From Kitasatospora sp. MAP12-44 (GTDB taxonomy: Bacteria > Actinomycetota > Actinomycetes > Streptomycetales > Streptomycetaceae), in NCBI RefSeq assembly GCF_029892095.1, contig NZ_JARZAE010000004.1, positions 2,976,001-3,040,000 of the forward strand: a stretch of 64,000 bases of DNA. Direction: 5' to 3'. The notes below the pieces were generated by a model. That model saw only the letters and a list, made by a program, of their open reading frames with translations. It had not been told where the DNA came from and did no database searches. Within the stretch, counting starts at the first letter, position 1, and every line of letters begins with the position of its first letter. The position numbers and the translations under genes are program-made. Shown here piece by piece: positions 1 through 9,342 of this stretch.

Positions 1-80
1 CCGCCACCAGCGCCTGGATGGCCCGGCAGCTCGGCCGCCCCAGCCCGTCCCGCGCCGTCCAGGCGCTGACCGGGCCCTAG
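1..80 (+). CDS. 3' end of a CDS, probably hydroxymethylglutaryl-CoA lyase
   Basis: Only the last 25 or so codons are present, entering from the left edge and stopping at TAG 78-80. The residues read ATSAWMARQLGRPSPSRAV and then QALTGP. A tail of the form LVATSxWMAxxLGRPSPSR is what I recall for actinobacterial HMG-CoA lyases, which cleave HMG-CoA to acetoacetate and acetyl-CoA at the end of leucine breakdown. The acyl-CoA dehydrogenase immediately downstream fits a leucine/branched-chain catabolic operon. The identification rests on a short tail plus context, so it is moderate only. Confidence 0.55.
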   Translation, partial: ATSAWMARQLGRPSPSRAVQALTGP

Positions 81-136
81 CGCGGCGCGCGGACGTCAGC
101 CCACCGCACCCTTGTCACCTGAACGAAGTAATCATC

Positions 137-178
137 CCCGACCGTCGGCCTGATCCCGATCTGCCGCCGACGGTCGGG
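137..178. terminator. 13-bp perfect inverted repeat in the HMG-CoA lyase / acyl-CoA dehydrogenase gap
   Basis: Arms 137-149 (CCCGACCGTCGGC) and 166-178 are perfect reverse complements around a 16-nt loop. There is no T tract, so it may be a factor-independent GC-type terminator, an mRNA-stabilising hairpin, or an operator for the dehydrogenase gene. Confidence 0.4.
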
Positions 179-254
179 TCCGGCACACCCAGACCCGTCC
201 CGCGTCGGCCCGTACGGCCCCACCGGCGACCGGCCGAACCCCTGGAGGATCACC

Positions 255-1439
255 GTGATCGACCACCGACTTGATTCCGAGTACGAGGAACTGCGGCGCA
301 CGGTCGCCGAGTTCGCCAACGATGTGGTCGCCCCGACGATCGGCGAGTACTACGAGCGCGAGGAGTTCCCGTACGAGATCGTCAAGGAGATGGGACGGAT
401 GGGCCTCTTCGGCCTGCCCTTCCCCGAGGAGTACGGCGGCATGGGCGGGGACTACTTCGCGCTCTGCCTCGCGCTGGAGGAACTCGCGCGCGTCGACTCG
501 TCGGTGGCCATCACCCTGGAGGCCGGCGTCTCGCTTGGCGCCATGCCGATCTTCCGCTACGGCACGGAGGAGCAGAAGCGCGAGTGGCTGCCCCGGCTCG
601 CGTCGGGCGAGATCCTGGGCGCCTTCGGCCTGACCGAGCCGGAGGGCGGCTCGGACGCGGGCGCCACCCGCACCACGGCACGCTTCGACGAGGCCACCCG
701 GGAGTGGGTGATCAACGGGACGAAGTGCTTCATCACCAACTCCGGCACCGACATCACCGGCCTGGTGACCGTCACCGCACTGACCGAACCGACCGCTCGT
801 TCGAGTGAAGGCGGCTCCGAGCCCTCGTCAAAGCGGGAGATCTCCTCCATCATCGTGCCTGTCGGCACCCCCGGGTTCCAGGTGTCGAAGAAGTACTCCA
901 AGGTCGGGTGGAACGCATCCGACACCCGTGAACTGTCCTTCACCGACTGCCGAGTCCCCGAAGCCAACCTCCTCGGCCAACAGGGCCGGGGTTACGCCCA
1001 GTTCCTGCGGATCCTCGACGAGGGCCGCATCGCGATCGCAGCACTGTCCACGGGTCTGGCCCAGGGCTGCGTCGACCAGTCCCTCAGCTACGCCGCGACC
1101 CGGCGCGCCTTCGGGCGGCCGATCGGGGCCAACCAGGTCATCCAGTTCAAGATTGCCGACATGGAGACGCGTGCCCACATGTCACGCCTCGCCTGGCGGG
1201 ACGCAGCCTCCCGGTTGCTGCTCGCCGAACCCTTCAAGAGGGAGGCAGCCATCGCGAAGCTCTACTCCTCCGAGGCGGCCGTCGACAACGCCCGCGAAGC
1301 CACCCAGATCCACGGCGGGTACGGCTTCATGAACGAGTACCCGGTCGCCCGCTTCTGGCGCGACTCGAAGATCCTGGAGATCGGAGAGGGCACCTCCGAG
1401 GTCCAGCGGATGCTCATCGCCCGCGACTTGGGCATGTAG
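255..1439 (+). CDS. acdH: Acyl-CoA dehydrogenase (AcdH-type, branched/short-chain)
   Basis: A full-length 394-residue FAD acyl-CoA dehydrogenase that removes hydrogens at the alpha-beta position of acyl-CoA and passes electrons to ETF. The N-terminal helical domain, the middle beta domain (GAFGLTEPEGGSDAG near residue 123, FITNSG) and the C-terminal helical domain are all present. The C-terminus carries the signature IHGGYGFMNEYPVARFWRD followed by EIGEGTSEVQRMLIAR. GTG 255 is preceded by a CTGGAGGATCACC ribosome-binding site. The preceding HMG-CoA lyase tail suggests isovaleryl-CoA or related substrates from branched amino acids. Assignment to the streptomycete AcdH type is from family knowledge and context; substrate range is inferred. 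Confidence 0.88.
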   Translation: MIDHRLDSEYEELRRTVAEFANDVVAPTIGEYYEREEFPYEIVKEMGRMGLFGLPFPEEYGGMGGDYFALCLALEELARVDSSVAITLEAGVSLGAMPIFRYGTEEQKREWLPRLASGEILGAFGLTEPEGGSDAGATRTTARFDEATREWVINGTKCFITNSGTDITGLVTVTALTEPTARSSEGGSEPSSKREISSIIVPVGTPGFQVSKKYSKVGWNASDTRELSFTDCRVPEANLLGQQGRGYAQFLRILDEGRIAIAALSTGLAQGCVDQSLSYAATRRAFGRPIGANQVIQFKIADMETRAHMSRLAWRDAASRLLLAEPFKREAAIAKLYSSEAAVDNAREATQIHGGYGFMNEYPVARFWRDSKILEIGEGTSEVQRMLIARDLGM

Positions 1440-1618
1440 CCCTGACCGACACGAGCGATGACTGACCAGTCATCAACGTGCGGTACGGCTCACCCGGACT
1501 CCGGCCCGGGCGGGCCGTACCGCCTCGAACCCAGCGGCGAACTCCGCACCGCACCTTGACTCCTGGATATTGCACGGGTGGTGCTGCGCGGGGAGACGGG
1601 TCAAGCGCCGTACACCCT

Positions 1619-2125
1619 TCAGGGGATGACGATCACCGGGCGGTTGGCACGCCTGGCCAGCCGACCCGACACCGAACCGAAGATCTTGCCGAGCAGTCCG
1701 TGGGTGGTGCCCACCACGATCGCGTCGGCCGCGTACTCCTTGCCGACCTCCTCGATCTCGTGGCAGATGTCGCCGCCGCGTTCGACCAGAATCCACGGGA
1801 CGCCGGCGAGGAAGTCGGCACAGGCCAACTCAAGCCCCAGCACCTCGGTGCGGTGATCCGGCAGATCCACGAAAACGGGCGGTTCGCACCCTGCCCAGAC
1901 GGTCGCCGGAAGCCGGTTGGCCACATGAACGATCACCAGGCCGCAGTTGGAGCGCCGCGCCATCCCGACTGCGTAGGCCAGGGCCCGCTCACTGGAGAGC
2001 GAGCCGTCGAACCCGACCACCACGCCGTGCTGGAAGGCCGGGTCACAGGGCCGGACAACCTCGGGCTGGAGCTCCGAGGACCGGCCGTCACGGGCGGCTG
2101 CCGATGCCGCATGCCGAAATTTCAT
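1619..2125 (-). CDS. Universal stress protein (UspA family)
   Basis: The C-terminal 140 residues form a single Usp domain: HGVVVGFDGSLSSERAL at its start and the ATP-binding G-2x-G-9x-G(S/T) type segment near the end (IVVGTTHGLLGKIFGSVSGRL, then RPVIVIP). Usp proteins are cytosolic nucleotide-binding stress factors. I place the start at ATG 2125 (MKFRHAAS), which has GGAG about 7 nt upstream and gives 168 residues, typical of the family. The frame stays open upstream to ATG 2428. The extra 101 residues are low complexity, including three QSSPS repeats, with weaker codon bias than the domain, so they are less likely to be translated. Transcribed toward the convergent acyl-CoA dehydrogenase gene. 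Confidence 0.82.
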   Translation of the reverse strand: MKFRHAASAAARDGRSSELQPEVVRPCDPAFQHGVVVGFDGSLSSERALAYAVGMARRSNCGLVIVHVANRLPATVWAGCEPPVFVDLPDHRTEVLGLELACADFLAGVPWILVERGGDICHEIEEVGKEYAADAIVVGTTHGLLGKIFGSVSGRLARRANRPVIVIP

Positions 2126-2953
2126 CCCGGCTCCGCCGACCGCTCCGGACCCGTCCACTCCGTCCGGACCACCGGCCGGCGCGCTCACGGATTCCTCGCG
2201 ACGCTGGCGAGGCTTCGGCCAACCAAGCCGTGCCAATCCACCACGTCGTACTGATCCACCGCCCACGACTGATCCACCACCCGCGCTGGGAGAAGACTGG
2301 CTGGGTGAAGACTGGCTGGGCGAAGACTGCGACTGTCCGATCCGGGAGTCCGGGGGCTCCGCACGGGAGTCCGCCGCCTCGGGGGAACTGGGCGAGCCGA
2401 CGGATCGGGGAGGCTCAAAACCGGCCATGAATCGAGACTCTTCGAGTGAGATGGGCCGACAGGGAGGGCAGCGGGGACAGCGCTGCCGGGGCGGCAGGCC
2501 ATGTCATTGGCACGTAGTCGGTGGAGGCCGATCAGCACCGTCGGTGACCTGTTCCTTTCAGCGTACGACGACCGGGGGACGCCGCCCAGCCGTTGAGGCC
2601 AAGTACGGCAACGATCCCGCGAATGGCCGCGGCGCGAGCTTGCCGACGCGCGCCCCCTCCGACGGGACCGGTCCCCTCGGCTTCCCAAGGTTCCCTGGAG
2701 CTTGCCTGACGGAGCCTGCCGATGCAACAGGCCGACCACACACGGTATACAGCTGATCAGAGGCCGATGGAACGGATCGGATACCGACCGTGAGCAAGCT
2801 CCGCAGCGGAGCGGAGCGAGACGACCAGCAGGGCGCACAGGGCGCAACCGACCGGGCGCACGCGGCGCACACAGCACGGGGCTTCGACCAGACGGGCCCA
2901 CCTGCGCACCGATCGCAGTCCGGCGCTTCCTCCGGGCTCCCACCGCTGGCAGC
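2126..2953. other. Gap between the stress protein and HAD genes; no convincing gene
   Basis: This 828-bp divergent region has long open frames on both strands, but none has a recognisable domain and codon bias is weak. The first 300 bp could be a low-complexity N-terminal extension of the stress protein. The rest presumably holds the two divergent promoters. I see no clear operator, RNA or repeat. Confidence 0.4.
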
Positions 2954-3832
2954 ATGCACGCCATGCCGTTGCTGCTGCTCGATCTCGACAACACCCTGCT
3001 CCCACGCGATTCCGCTTTCCAGGCCTGGGCCAAGGGCTTCCTGAGCGAATACAAGCTCCCGCCGACCGAAGTCGACTGGCTCTCGACCATCGACGGCGGC
3101 GGATACGTACCCCGCAGCACGGTGCTGGGCGCCGCAAAGCGCAGATACGGCCTGGACCTGTCCATGGAATTCCTCCTCGCCCACTATCGACGAGGCATCA
3201 ACTCCCATATCGCCTGCCCGAGTTCCCACATCGAGGCGCTCAGTTCGGCCCGGACCGCCGGGTGGATGCTGGCCATCGTCAGCAACGGGGGCACCGGCCC
3301 CCAGCTGGAGAAGATCCGACGCACCGGACTCGCCGCGCTGGTCGACGCGTGGGTGGTCTCCGAGGAGGCGGGCTGCGCCAAGCCGGACCCGCTGATCTTC
3401 GAGATCGCGGCCCAGCGCTGCGGGATCTCACTGTCGACCGACTGGACGGCACAAACCTGGATGGTCGGCGACCACGCCCCCGCCGACATCGCCGGTGCCG
3501 CAGCCGCCGGGATCCGGAACGTATGGCTGCACCACGGCCGCCCCTGGCCGGAGCTGGGCTACCGGCCGACCCTGAGCGCCCGCGACGTCCCGGAGGCAGT
3601 GCGCATGATCCTGGCGGCGAGCAGCGCACAGGAGCCCACCGATCACCAGGCGCTCGGACCGGACAGCAACGAAGCGCGACGGACGCCGCCGGCCGGGCGT
3701 ACCGCGGCCGCACGGGGAGCGGCACCGCTGGGCCCGTTCAGCGCACCGTCCGCACCGTCCGCACCGCTCGGTACGCCGAGTACGCCGTGGACTGGCCCGG
3801 CCGCTACCGCCACACCTGTCGCGGTCGGCTGA
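2954..3832 (+). CDS. HAD-superfamily hydrolase (phosphatase-like)
   Basis: Motif I is LLDLDNTLLPRD (nucleophile and acid/base Asp near residues 10 and 12), motif II is the Ser/Thr in IVSNGG, motif III the Lys in GCAKPDP, and motif IV is VGDHAPADIAGA. All four HAD motifs are present, and a four-helix cap lies between motifs I and II, as in YjjG/REG-2-like phosphatases. It is probably a cytosolic phosphomonoesterase of unknown substrate. I chose ATG 2954; ATG 2963 is equally possible, and there is no strong ribosome-binding site. The last 60 residues are a low-complexity Ala/Pro/Thr tail. It is monocistronic upstream of adpA. Confidence 0.78.
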   Translation: MHAMPLLLLDLDNTLLPRDSAFQAWAKGFLSEYKLPPTEVDWLSTIDGGGYVPRSTVLGAAKRRYGLDLSMEFLLAHYRRGINSHIACPSSHIEALSSARTAGWMLAIVSNGGTGPQLEKIRRTGLAALVDAWVVSEEAGCAKPDPLIFEIAAQRCGISLSTDWTAQTWMVGDHAPADIAGAAAAGIRNVWLHHGRPWPELGYRPTLSARDVPEAVRMILAASSAQEPTDHQALGPDSNEARRTPPAGRTAAARGAAPLGPFSAPSAPSAPLGTPSTPWTGPAATATPVAVG

Positions 3833-4433
3833 CCGACTCCGTCCGCCGCTCTCCTGCAACCGGGAACAGGAGGGTGGGAGAAAGCGGAATCAGGCAGTAC
3901 CGCCGTTGGCCTGTTCGAGCCGGCCAGGCTCTCATGGTGCGTCAGCCCGGGCGCGTGCGCCGACTTCCCGTCAGAGCCTGGCCGGTCGGGCCCGATCCCC
4001 CCGTCACCGACCCATCGCGGCCGTCTCCCTCGCCACCTGAAGCTCCGTCATCGCCCTCCGCCGACCCGCTGAGGGCGCTAAGGTCAACACGCCCCCGGCG
4101 CGCGCGAACACTGCGCGCCCCTTCTCCGCAACACCGATTTTCAGTCAATTTCAAGTCGGCCAGCAGCGGTTGGACATAACCGCAGTCCAGAACGTCGGAC
4201 GAGGACAACCGTCCTCGAGACTCGAGCATCCACGGTGCGGCAACCAGCCACCGATCCGATTGCCCCCTTCCCAGGGGGGTCGACGGGTGCCACGCTTCGT
4301 GATCGAATGCATCACGCCAAATTGCCATGTCGACATAGCGTCGGATGGTGAACTTGTCACAACGCAACGGTCCACCCAGTAGATTCGATCTTGTGAGCAG
4401 CGCCGCACCACCACACCACACCACCGAGGGGGC
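3833..4433 (+). promoter_or_regulatory. Long upstream region of adpA
   Basis: A 601-bp gene-free stretch before adpA. It contains a 7-bp perfect stem (CGAGGAC 4200-4206 with GTCCTCG 4211-4217), directly followed by a CTCGAG-A-CTCGAG palindrome (4213-4225), and a lower-GC segment from 4280 to 4400. At 4310-4319, minus strand, TGGCGTGATG matches nine of ten positions of the published AdpA-binding consensus TGGCSNGWWY. adpA is known to be autoregulated in streptomycetes. The role of this particular site is inference. Confidence 0.4.
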
Positions 4434-6797
4434 TTGAGCGCCTTGAACAGGGTGAGCAGGAGCGAGACAGGTCCTGACGGCGGCCACTCCCCCGCCGGTC
4501 GCACGGGCCACGTCCCGAGAAGTACCGCCCCGCTCGCACCGCAGGCGCTGCCCCTCCGTTCCCATCTCGCGTCCACCCTCGGGTACGGCGCAGGCCCGGG
4601 CGCCGGGCCCGCGGCCGGAGCACCGGCCGGTAGCGCCTTCGAGCGGACGGTCCCTCAGGAAGCCGTGGCTCAGGGCCAGCGCGGCGCGGCGGCCTACCCC
4701 TCCGCACACACGACTCCCGCGCACCCCGGCGGCCCCGGCAGCCCCAGTGCGTCGCTCGGTTCCGGGGCGCCTGCCGGCGGCGTCGGAACCCTCAGCGGCA
4801 GCGGACACACCGTCAGCGGCGCCAACTCCGGCGGCGCCGGCATCGCGACATCGAGCGGATCCGCTCCCCGCAAGCTCTCCGGTCGGCGCCGACGGGAGAC
4901 CGTCGCCGTGTTGATCTTCAGTGGCGCACCCATCTTCGAGAGCTCGATCCCGCTCTCGGTCTTCGGTGTGGACCGCCAGGACGCCGGCGTCCCGCGCTAT
5001 CGGCTGCTGGTCTGCGCGGGCGAGGACGGCCCTCTCACCACCACCGGCGGCATGACGCTCACCGCACCGTTCGGCCTGGAGGCGCTGGCCCGGGCCGGCA
5101 CCATCGTCGTCCCGGCCTGGCGGTCGATCTCGCAGCCGCCGCCCGCTGAGGCCATCGCCGCACTGCGCAAGGCGCACCACGAGGGTGCCCGCATCATCGG
5201 CCTCTGCACCGGAGCGTTCGTCCTGGCGGCCGCGGGCCTGCTGGACGGACGGCCCGCCACCACCCACTGGATGTACGCGCCCACGCTCGCCAAGCGCTAC
5301 CCCCGGGTGCATGTCGACCCGCGCGAGCTCTTCGTGGACGACGGCGATGTCCTCACCTCCGCCGGGACCGCAGCGGGCATCGACCTCTGCCTGCACGTGG
5401 TGCGCAGCGACCATGGAGCCGAGGCCGCCAATGCGCTGGCCCGGCGCCTGGTGGTGCCCAACCGTCGCAGCGGCGGCGGGCAGGCCCAGTACATCGATCA
5501 GTCTTTACCTGAAGAGATCGGGAACGACCCGCTGGCCGAGGTCGTCACCTGGGCACTGGAGAACCTCAACCAGCAGTTCGACGTGGAGGTCCTGGCAGCA
5601 CGCGCGTACATGAGTCGGCGGACCTTCGACCGACGGTTCCGCACGCTCACCGGCAGCGCGCCGCTGCAGTGGCTGATCACCCAGCGGGTGCTCCAGGCCC
5701 AGCGGCTGCTGGAGACCTCGGAGCTCTCGGTCGACGACGTGGCGCGACGCTGCGGGTTCCGCTCGCCGGTGGCGCTGCGCGGTCACTTCCGGCGGCAGCT
5801 GGGGGTCTCGCCGGCTGCCTACCGGACGAGCTATCGCGCCCGGCGCCCCGGACCGATCCCGAACGTCGGCGTGCCCGCTCAGGGCGGGTCGGCGGAACGG
5901 CCGCTCGGCGTGCCCGCAGGGGCTGCGGCATCGCCGTACGCCGGTCCGGGCGCGGCGGGTCCCGGCGGCGGGCCGACGACCTCCGGTCCGGCCTCAGGTG
6001 CTGCGGGCACCGCGCAGGGCGGGTATCAGGGGCAGTCGGGTACGCAGGGGCACGGGCAGGGGTCGGTGGGCCAGTACGGCTCACCGGGGCAGCCCGGGCA
6101 GTCGGGCGTGGGCAGGCCCGCCCCCGCTCAGCCGGCCCTGCCCACGTCGGCCAAGAACCGCATCCGGCCCCTTGTGCCGCCGCAGCCCGGCCCGGCCACC
6201 CGCCGCGGCCCGGCCCGGCCGGTGGAGCACGCCGTCGCGGAGGACGGCCACTCCCAGCCGAGCGCCCGGGGCAAGAGCCCTGGCGCTCGGGCGGAGCGTC
6301 CGTCTCCCGAGGCGGCGAGCAGTCTCGGCGGCGGTCCGTCGTCGGACGGGCGCCTGGCGCCGGCCGGCAGCCCGCCGCCCCGTCCTGGGACGGATCGACC
6401 GGCTGCGGGCCGACTTACCGCAGACCGACTTAGCGCAGAGCGGCTGGCTGCGGATCGGTTGACTGCGGATCGGCAGGGCGGGACGCGGTCGGGTGACGTG
6501 GCAGTGCCTCAGCGCGGCGAGGCCGGGGCCGACTCCGGGCGGGTATCAGGTCACGGGTCGGCAGGAGACGGGCCGGGCATGGGCGGGTCGGCCGCGGACA
6601 GGCCGGCAGCGGACGGGCCGGCAACAGACGGGGCGACGACGGGTGGTCGGCTGACGGCCGGACAGGTGCCGGCCGTCGACTCGACGTCAGGTGCTCCGGC
6701 ACCCGAGGCCGACCGCCCCGGGCCTCACCCGAACGCACCTCGGGAGGCCGCCGACGACCTCCCGCTGCCCGCATCGCGGGATCGCGCCGTAGGGTGA
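4434..6797 (+). CDS. adpA: AdpA, AraC/XylS-family global regulator, with long N- and C-terminal extensions
   Basis: AdpA is the central activator of morphological differentiation and secondary metabolism. The core begins at [15 protein letters not shown] (near residue 144), then a DJ-1/PfpI-like dimerisation domain ([35 protein letters not shown]) and a two-helix-turn-helix AraC domain ([38 protein letters not shown]). A TTA leucine codon at 5505-5507, in DQSLPEE, sits in the interdomain linker as in known adpA genes and makes translation dependent on the bldA tRNA. Known AdpA proteins are about 400 residues; this frame gives 787. The C-terminal 300 residues are low-complexity Gly/Pro/Ala/Arg with TADRL/AERL-type repeats. 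No ATG lies upstream of the core. Candidate starts are TTG 4434, with GAGGGGG before it, or GTG 4665. Confidence 0.93.
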   Translation: MSALNRVSRSETGPDGGHSPAGRTGHVPRSTAPLAPQALPLRSHLASTLGYGAGPGAGPAAGAPAGSAFERTVPQEAVAQGQRGAAAYPSAHTTPAHPGGPGSPSASLGSGAPAGGVGTLSGSGHTVSGANSGGAGIATSSGSAPRKLSGRRRRETVAVLIFSGAPIFESSIPLSVFGVDRQDAGVPRYRLLVCAGEDGPLTTTGGMTLTAPFGLEALARAGTIVVPAWRSISQPPPAEAIAALRKAHHEGARIIGLCTGAFVLAAAGLLDGRPATTHWMYAPTLAKRYPRVHVDPRELFVDDGDVLTSAGTAAGIDLCLHVVRSDHGAEAANALARRLVVPNRRSGGGQAQYIDQSLPEEIGNDPLAEVVTWALENLNQQFDVEVLAARAYMSRRTFDRRFRTLTGSAPLQWLITQRVLQAQRLLETSELSVDDVARRCGFRSPVALRGHFRRQLGVSPAAYRTSYRARRPGPIPNVGVPAQGGSAERPLGVPAGAAASPYAGPGAAGPGGGPTTSGPASGAAGTAQGGYQGQSGTQGHGQGSVGQYGSPGQPGQSGVGRPAPAQPALPTSAKNRIRPLVPPQPGPATRRGPARPVEHAVAEDGHSQPSARGKSPGARAERPSPEAASSLGGGPSSDGRLAPAGSPPPRPGTDRPAAGRLTADRLSAERLAADRLTADRQGGTRSGDVAVPQRGEAGADSGRVSGHGSAGDGPGMGGSAADRPAADGPATDGATTGGRLTAGQVPAVDSTSGAPAPEADRPGPHPNAPREAADDLPLPASRDRAVG

Positions 6798-6802
6798 CGG
6801 GT

Positions 6803-7405
6803 GTGAATGACCGTTTGGTGTGGATCGACTGTGAAATGACCGGCCTGGACCTCGATCGGGATGCCCTGATCGAGGTCGCCGCGCTGGTTACCGACTCCGA
6901 GCTCAACATCCTCGGCGAGGGTGTGGACATCGTGATCCGCCCGCCGGACGAGGCCCTGGTGACGATGCCGGAGGTGGTGCGCACCATGCACACCTCCTCC
7001 GGCCTGCTCACCGAGCTCGCCGGCGGGGTCACGCTGGCCGAGGCCGAGAAGCTGGTGCTCGATTACATCCGGGAGTACGCCCCGGAACCCGGCAAGACCC
7101 CGCTGTGCGGCAACTCCGTCGCCACCGACCGCGGATTCCTCTCCCGTGACATGCCGTCCCTGGAGAAGCACCTGCACTACCGGATCGTGGACGTCTCCTC
7201 GATCAAGGAACTGGCCCGCCGCTGGTATCCGCGGGCCTACTACAACAGCCCCCAGAAGGGCGGCAGCCACCGGGCGTTGGCGGATATCCGCGAGAGCATC
7301 GCCGAACTGCGCTACTACCGCGAGGCGGTGTTCGTCCCGGCCCCAGGGCCGGACACCGAGACCGCGCGGGCCATCGCCGCCAAGCACCAGCTCCCCTCGG
7401 CCTGA
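6803..7405 (+). CDS. orn: Oligoribonuclease
   Basis: A 3'-5' exoribonuclease that degrades 2-5 nt RNAs (and pGpG) to mononucleotides. It carries the DEDDh exonuclease motifs: [10 protein letters not shown] (Exo I), [11 protein letters not shown] (Exo II), and [11 protein letters not shown] with the catalytic His and Asp (Exo III). [17 protein letters not shown] is highly conserved in the family. GTG 6803 gives the usual [14 protein letters not shown] start. An in-frame GTG at 6794 overlaps the adpA stop and is an alternative. The position just after adpA matches the conserved streptomycete arrangement, where orn affects growth and development. Confidence 0.95.
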   Translation: MNDRLVWIDCEMTGLDLDRDALIEVAALVTDSELNILGEGVDIVIRPPDEALVTMPEVVRTMHTSSGLLTELAGGVTLAEAEKLVLDYIREYAPEPGKTPLCGNSVATDRGFLSRDMPSLEKHLHYRIVDVSSIKELARRWYPRAYYNSPQKGGSHRALADIRESIAELRYYREAVFVPAPGPDTETARAIAAKHQLPSA

Positions 7406-7552
7406 CCGGCCCGTGCGCGGTCGTGCGCGGTCGTGCGCCGTGGTCCCGGACGTGACCACGGCCACTCCCTCTCAGGCCGAAACCCTGGCGCGAGCACTCG
7501 CCCGGATCCTGTAGAGTTCTTTCTGTCGGAGCGGGAACGCCCCGGACAGATG

Positions 7553-7628
7553 GTGGGTATAGCTCAGTTGGTAGAGCACCTGGTTGTGGTCCAGGTGGCC
7601 GCGGGTTCGAGTCCCGTTACTCACCCCA
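7553..7628 (+). tRNA. tRNA-His (GTG anticodon)
   Basis: A complete cloverleaf: acceptor GTGGGTA (7553-7559) pairs with TACTCAC (7618-7624), the anticodon loop TTGTGGT holds GTG, the T loop is TTCGAGT, and CCA is encoded at 7626-7628. G7552 can pair with C7625, the extra G-1:C73 pair that is the identity element of tRNA-His. Confidence 0.97.
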
Positions 7629-7631
7629 TCG

Positions 7632-7668
7632 CTTGAGGGTCTGATCTCCTGGAGATCAGACCCTCAAG
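7632..7668 (+). terminator. Terminator of the tRNA-His gene
   Basis: An 18-bp perfect inverted repeat (arms 7632-7649 and 7651-7668) immediately follows the tRNA and is followed by GTCGTTTCC. It is strong, although the arms almost touch, so the outermost loop bases would open. Confidence 0.85.
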
Positions 7669-7755
7669 TCGTTTCCGGCCCCTGCGCCGCCTCCACCCTC
7701 CCCCAGCAGACTTCTTGGGGCACCCCCCTGCCCGAATAAGCTACCGGCAAGTAAC

Positions 7756-8211
7756 ATGTCTCGCATGACCACACCCACGATCGGCCAGCTGCTGGACGCC
7801 ACCGTCCCGATGGCCCGCACCCTCAAGCTCGTCTACCTGGAGACGACCCCCGAGCGCGCCGTGCTGCAGCTCCCCGACCAGCCGGAGTACCACAACCACG
7901 TGGGCGGACCGCACGCCGGCGCGATGTTCACGCTGGCCGAGTCGGCCAGCGGCTGCATCGTGCTCGCGGCCTTCAGCGACCTGCTCTCGCGGGCCGTTCC
8001 GCTCGCGGTCAAGGCGGAGATCGCCTACAAGAAGCTGGCGAAGGGCGTCGTCACCGCGACCGCGGTGCTGGACCGTCCGGCCGCCGACATCATCGCGGAG
8101 CTGGACGCGGGCCAGCGCCCGGAGTTCCCGGTCACCGTGGAGATCACCCGTGAGGACGGCGCGGTCACCGGGATCATGACGGTGCTCTGGACGCTCCGCC
8201 CCAACTCCTGA
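7756..8211 (+). CDS. Hotdog-fold thioesterase (DUF4442 / YiiD-C type)
   Basis: A 151-residue single-domain hotdog protein. The segment HNHVGGPHAGAMFTLAESA has the conserved Asn/His-Gly-Gly ... Gly-Ala-Met arrangement of PaaI/YiiD-C-like acyl-CoA thioesterases on the central helix, and AEIAYKKLAKG matches the substrate-channel strand. It probably hydrolyses acyl-CoA esters in the cytosol; the substrate is unknown. Start ATG 7756 is used; ATG 7765 (MTTPTIGQ) is possible. It is monocistronic, ended by a hairpin at 8232. Confidence 0.8.
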   Translation: MSRMTTPTIGQLLDATVPMARTLKLVYLETTPERAVLQLPDQPEYHNHVGGPHAGAMFTLAESASGCIVLAAFSDLLSRAVPLAVKAEIAYKKLAKGVVTATAVLDRPAADIIAELDAGQRPEFPVTVEITREDGAVTGIMTVLWTLRPNS

Positions 8212-8231
8212 TCGTACAAAGGCCGAAAACC

Positions 8232-8280
8232 GCCCCTCCAGGACCTGCGCCGGCTTCGCACCGGCGTGACCTTGAGGGGC
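8232..8280 (+). terminator. Terminator after the thioesterase gene
   Basis: Outer arms GCCCCTCCAGG (8232-8242) and CCTTGAGGGGC (8270-8280) pair with one mismatch and enclose an inner GCCGG/CCGGC stem. It is followed by TTCGG. The next reading frame nominally starts inside this hairpin, which argues that its true start is later. Confidence 0.65.
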
Positions 8281-8301
8281 TTCGGCTCGTTCTCCCCTCA
8301 C

Positions 8302-9306
8302 GTGCGAGCCAATCAAGCGTGGGAACCGCAAGCTGTCGCCCCGGGCCCGACCCAGGCCTCTCCGGCAGCCGGTCGGCTGCCCCGCCCGCGGCCCCGAACC
8401 CTGGCCGCCGGCGGGGCGGTTCTGGCTCACGTCTGGGGACTCGGACTGGGCGTGAGCAGTGCCTACGCCGCCGACGAGCCGATCGTCGACACCGTTCGCT
8501 CGGTGGACGCGGCCGTCCCGCTCGACCGGGCGATCGCGCTGCGACCGGCTGAGTCGCCGGCGACCCGGCCCGCGGCCGCCGGCCCGGGCGAGGCGTCCGG
8601 CTCGGCGGGCGGAAGCAGCGGCAGCACAGGCACAGGCACAAACGGCGGCACAGGCGGGTCGGACGGCACCGTGGACCAGTTGCTGCACAGCCAGATCCGG
8701 GGCGGCGGGCTCCCGCTGCCCGGGCAGGCGACGGCCGTACCGGACGCCTTCGCCATCGCCGCCGTCCTGCTGCCCGCCGTACCCCCGCAGGGGCAGGGGC
8801 GTCCGCCGTCCGCCGGCTCCGACGGCGGACGCCCTGAACTGTCCACCGGTTCGGGCGGCTTGGCGGGCCGCACCGGCGCGAACACCATCCCCGCCGCGCG
8901 GACGGGTGACCTGGCCGGCGACGGCTGGAGCGGAGCGGACCAGCAGCCAGGGCAGCCGGCCGGGGTCGCCGTACGTCCGGTGAGCGCGGCCGACGCGGTG
9001 TCAGCTGCGGTGGTCGCGGCGCGGACGGCCGAGCTCGCCGCCTTCCGGGACAGCGCGCGCACCGGCCTGCCGAGGGTGCGGGCGGGCGGGCTCGGCGCGG
9101 ACGTCGCCGGCAGCACCGACGGCGACGGAGCAGGGACGCCCGCCGCCCTGGACGGCACCCAGCCGGCGGCGCCCCGGCACACCACGGCCTCCGGCCCGCT
9201 CGCCGCGACCGGCTCGGAGTACGCCGTCCTCATCCCGATCGCGGCGGGCCTGCTGCTGACCGGAGCGGCGATGTACAAGCACCGCGGCCTCCCGCGCGGA
9301 CACTGA
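8302..9306 (+). CDS. Secreted protein with LAATG sortase-anchoring signal
   Basis: A basic stretch (PRPRPR), a hydrophobic core (TLAAGGAVLAHVWGLGLG) and a probable signal peptidase site after SSAYA form the signal peptide. The mature region of some 270 residues is low-complexity Ala/Gly/Pro/Thr without a known domain. The C-terminus has LAATGSEYAV, a hydrophobic span and a KHRGLPRGH tail. This is the LAXTG motif / membrane span / positive tail used by class E sortases in streptomycetes (compare long chaplins). It should be covalently linked to peptidoglycan. Frames open from GTG 8266, but that lies in the preceding terminator; GTG 8302 is used here. Function unknown. Confidence 0.65.
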   Translation: MRANQAWEPQAVAPGPTQASPAAGRLPRPRPRTLAAGGAVLAHVWGLGLGVSSAYAADEPIVDTVRSVDAAVPLDRAIALRPAESPATRPAAAGPGEASGSAGGSSGSTGTGTNGGTGGSDGTVDQLLHSQIRGGGLPLPGQATAVPDAFAIAAVLLPAVPPQGQGRPPSAGSDGGRPELSTGSGGLAGRTGANTIPAARTGDLAGDGWSGADQQPGQPAGVAVRPVSAADAVSAAVVAARTAELAAFRDSARTGLPRVRAGGLGADVAGSTDGDGAGTPAALDGTQPAAPRHTTASGPLAATGSEYAVLIPIAAGLLLTGAAMYKHRGLPRGH

Positions 9307-9342
9307 CCGGCCGCACCCTCACCTCCCGACTCACCGCCCGAC

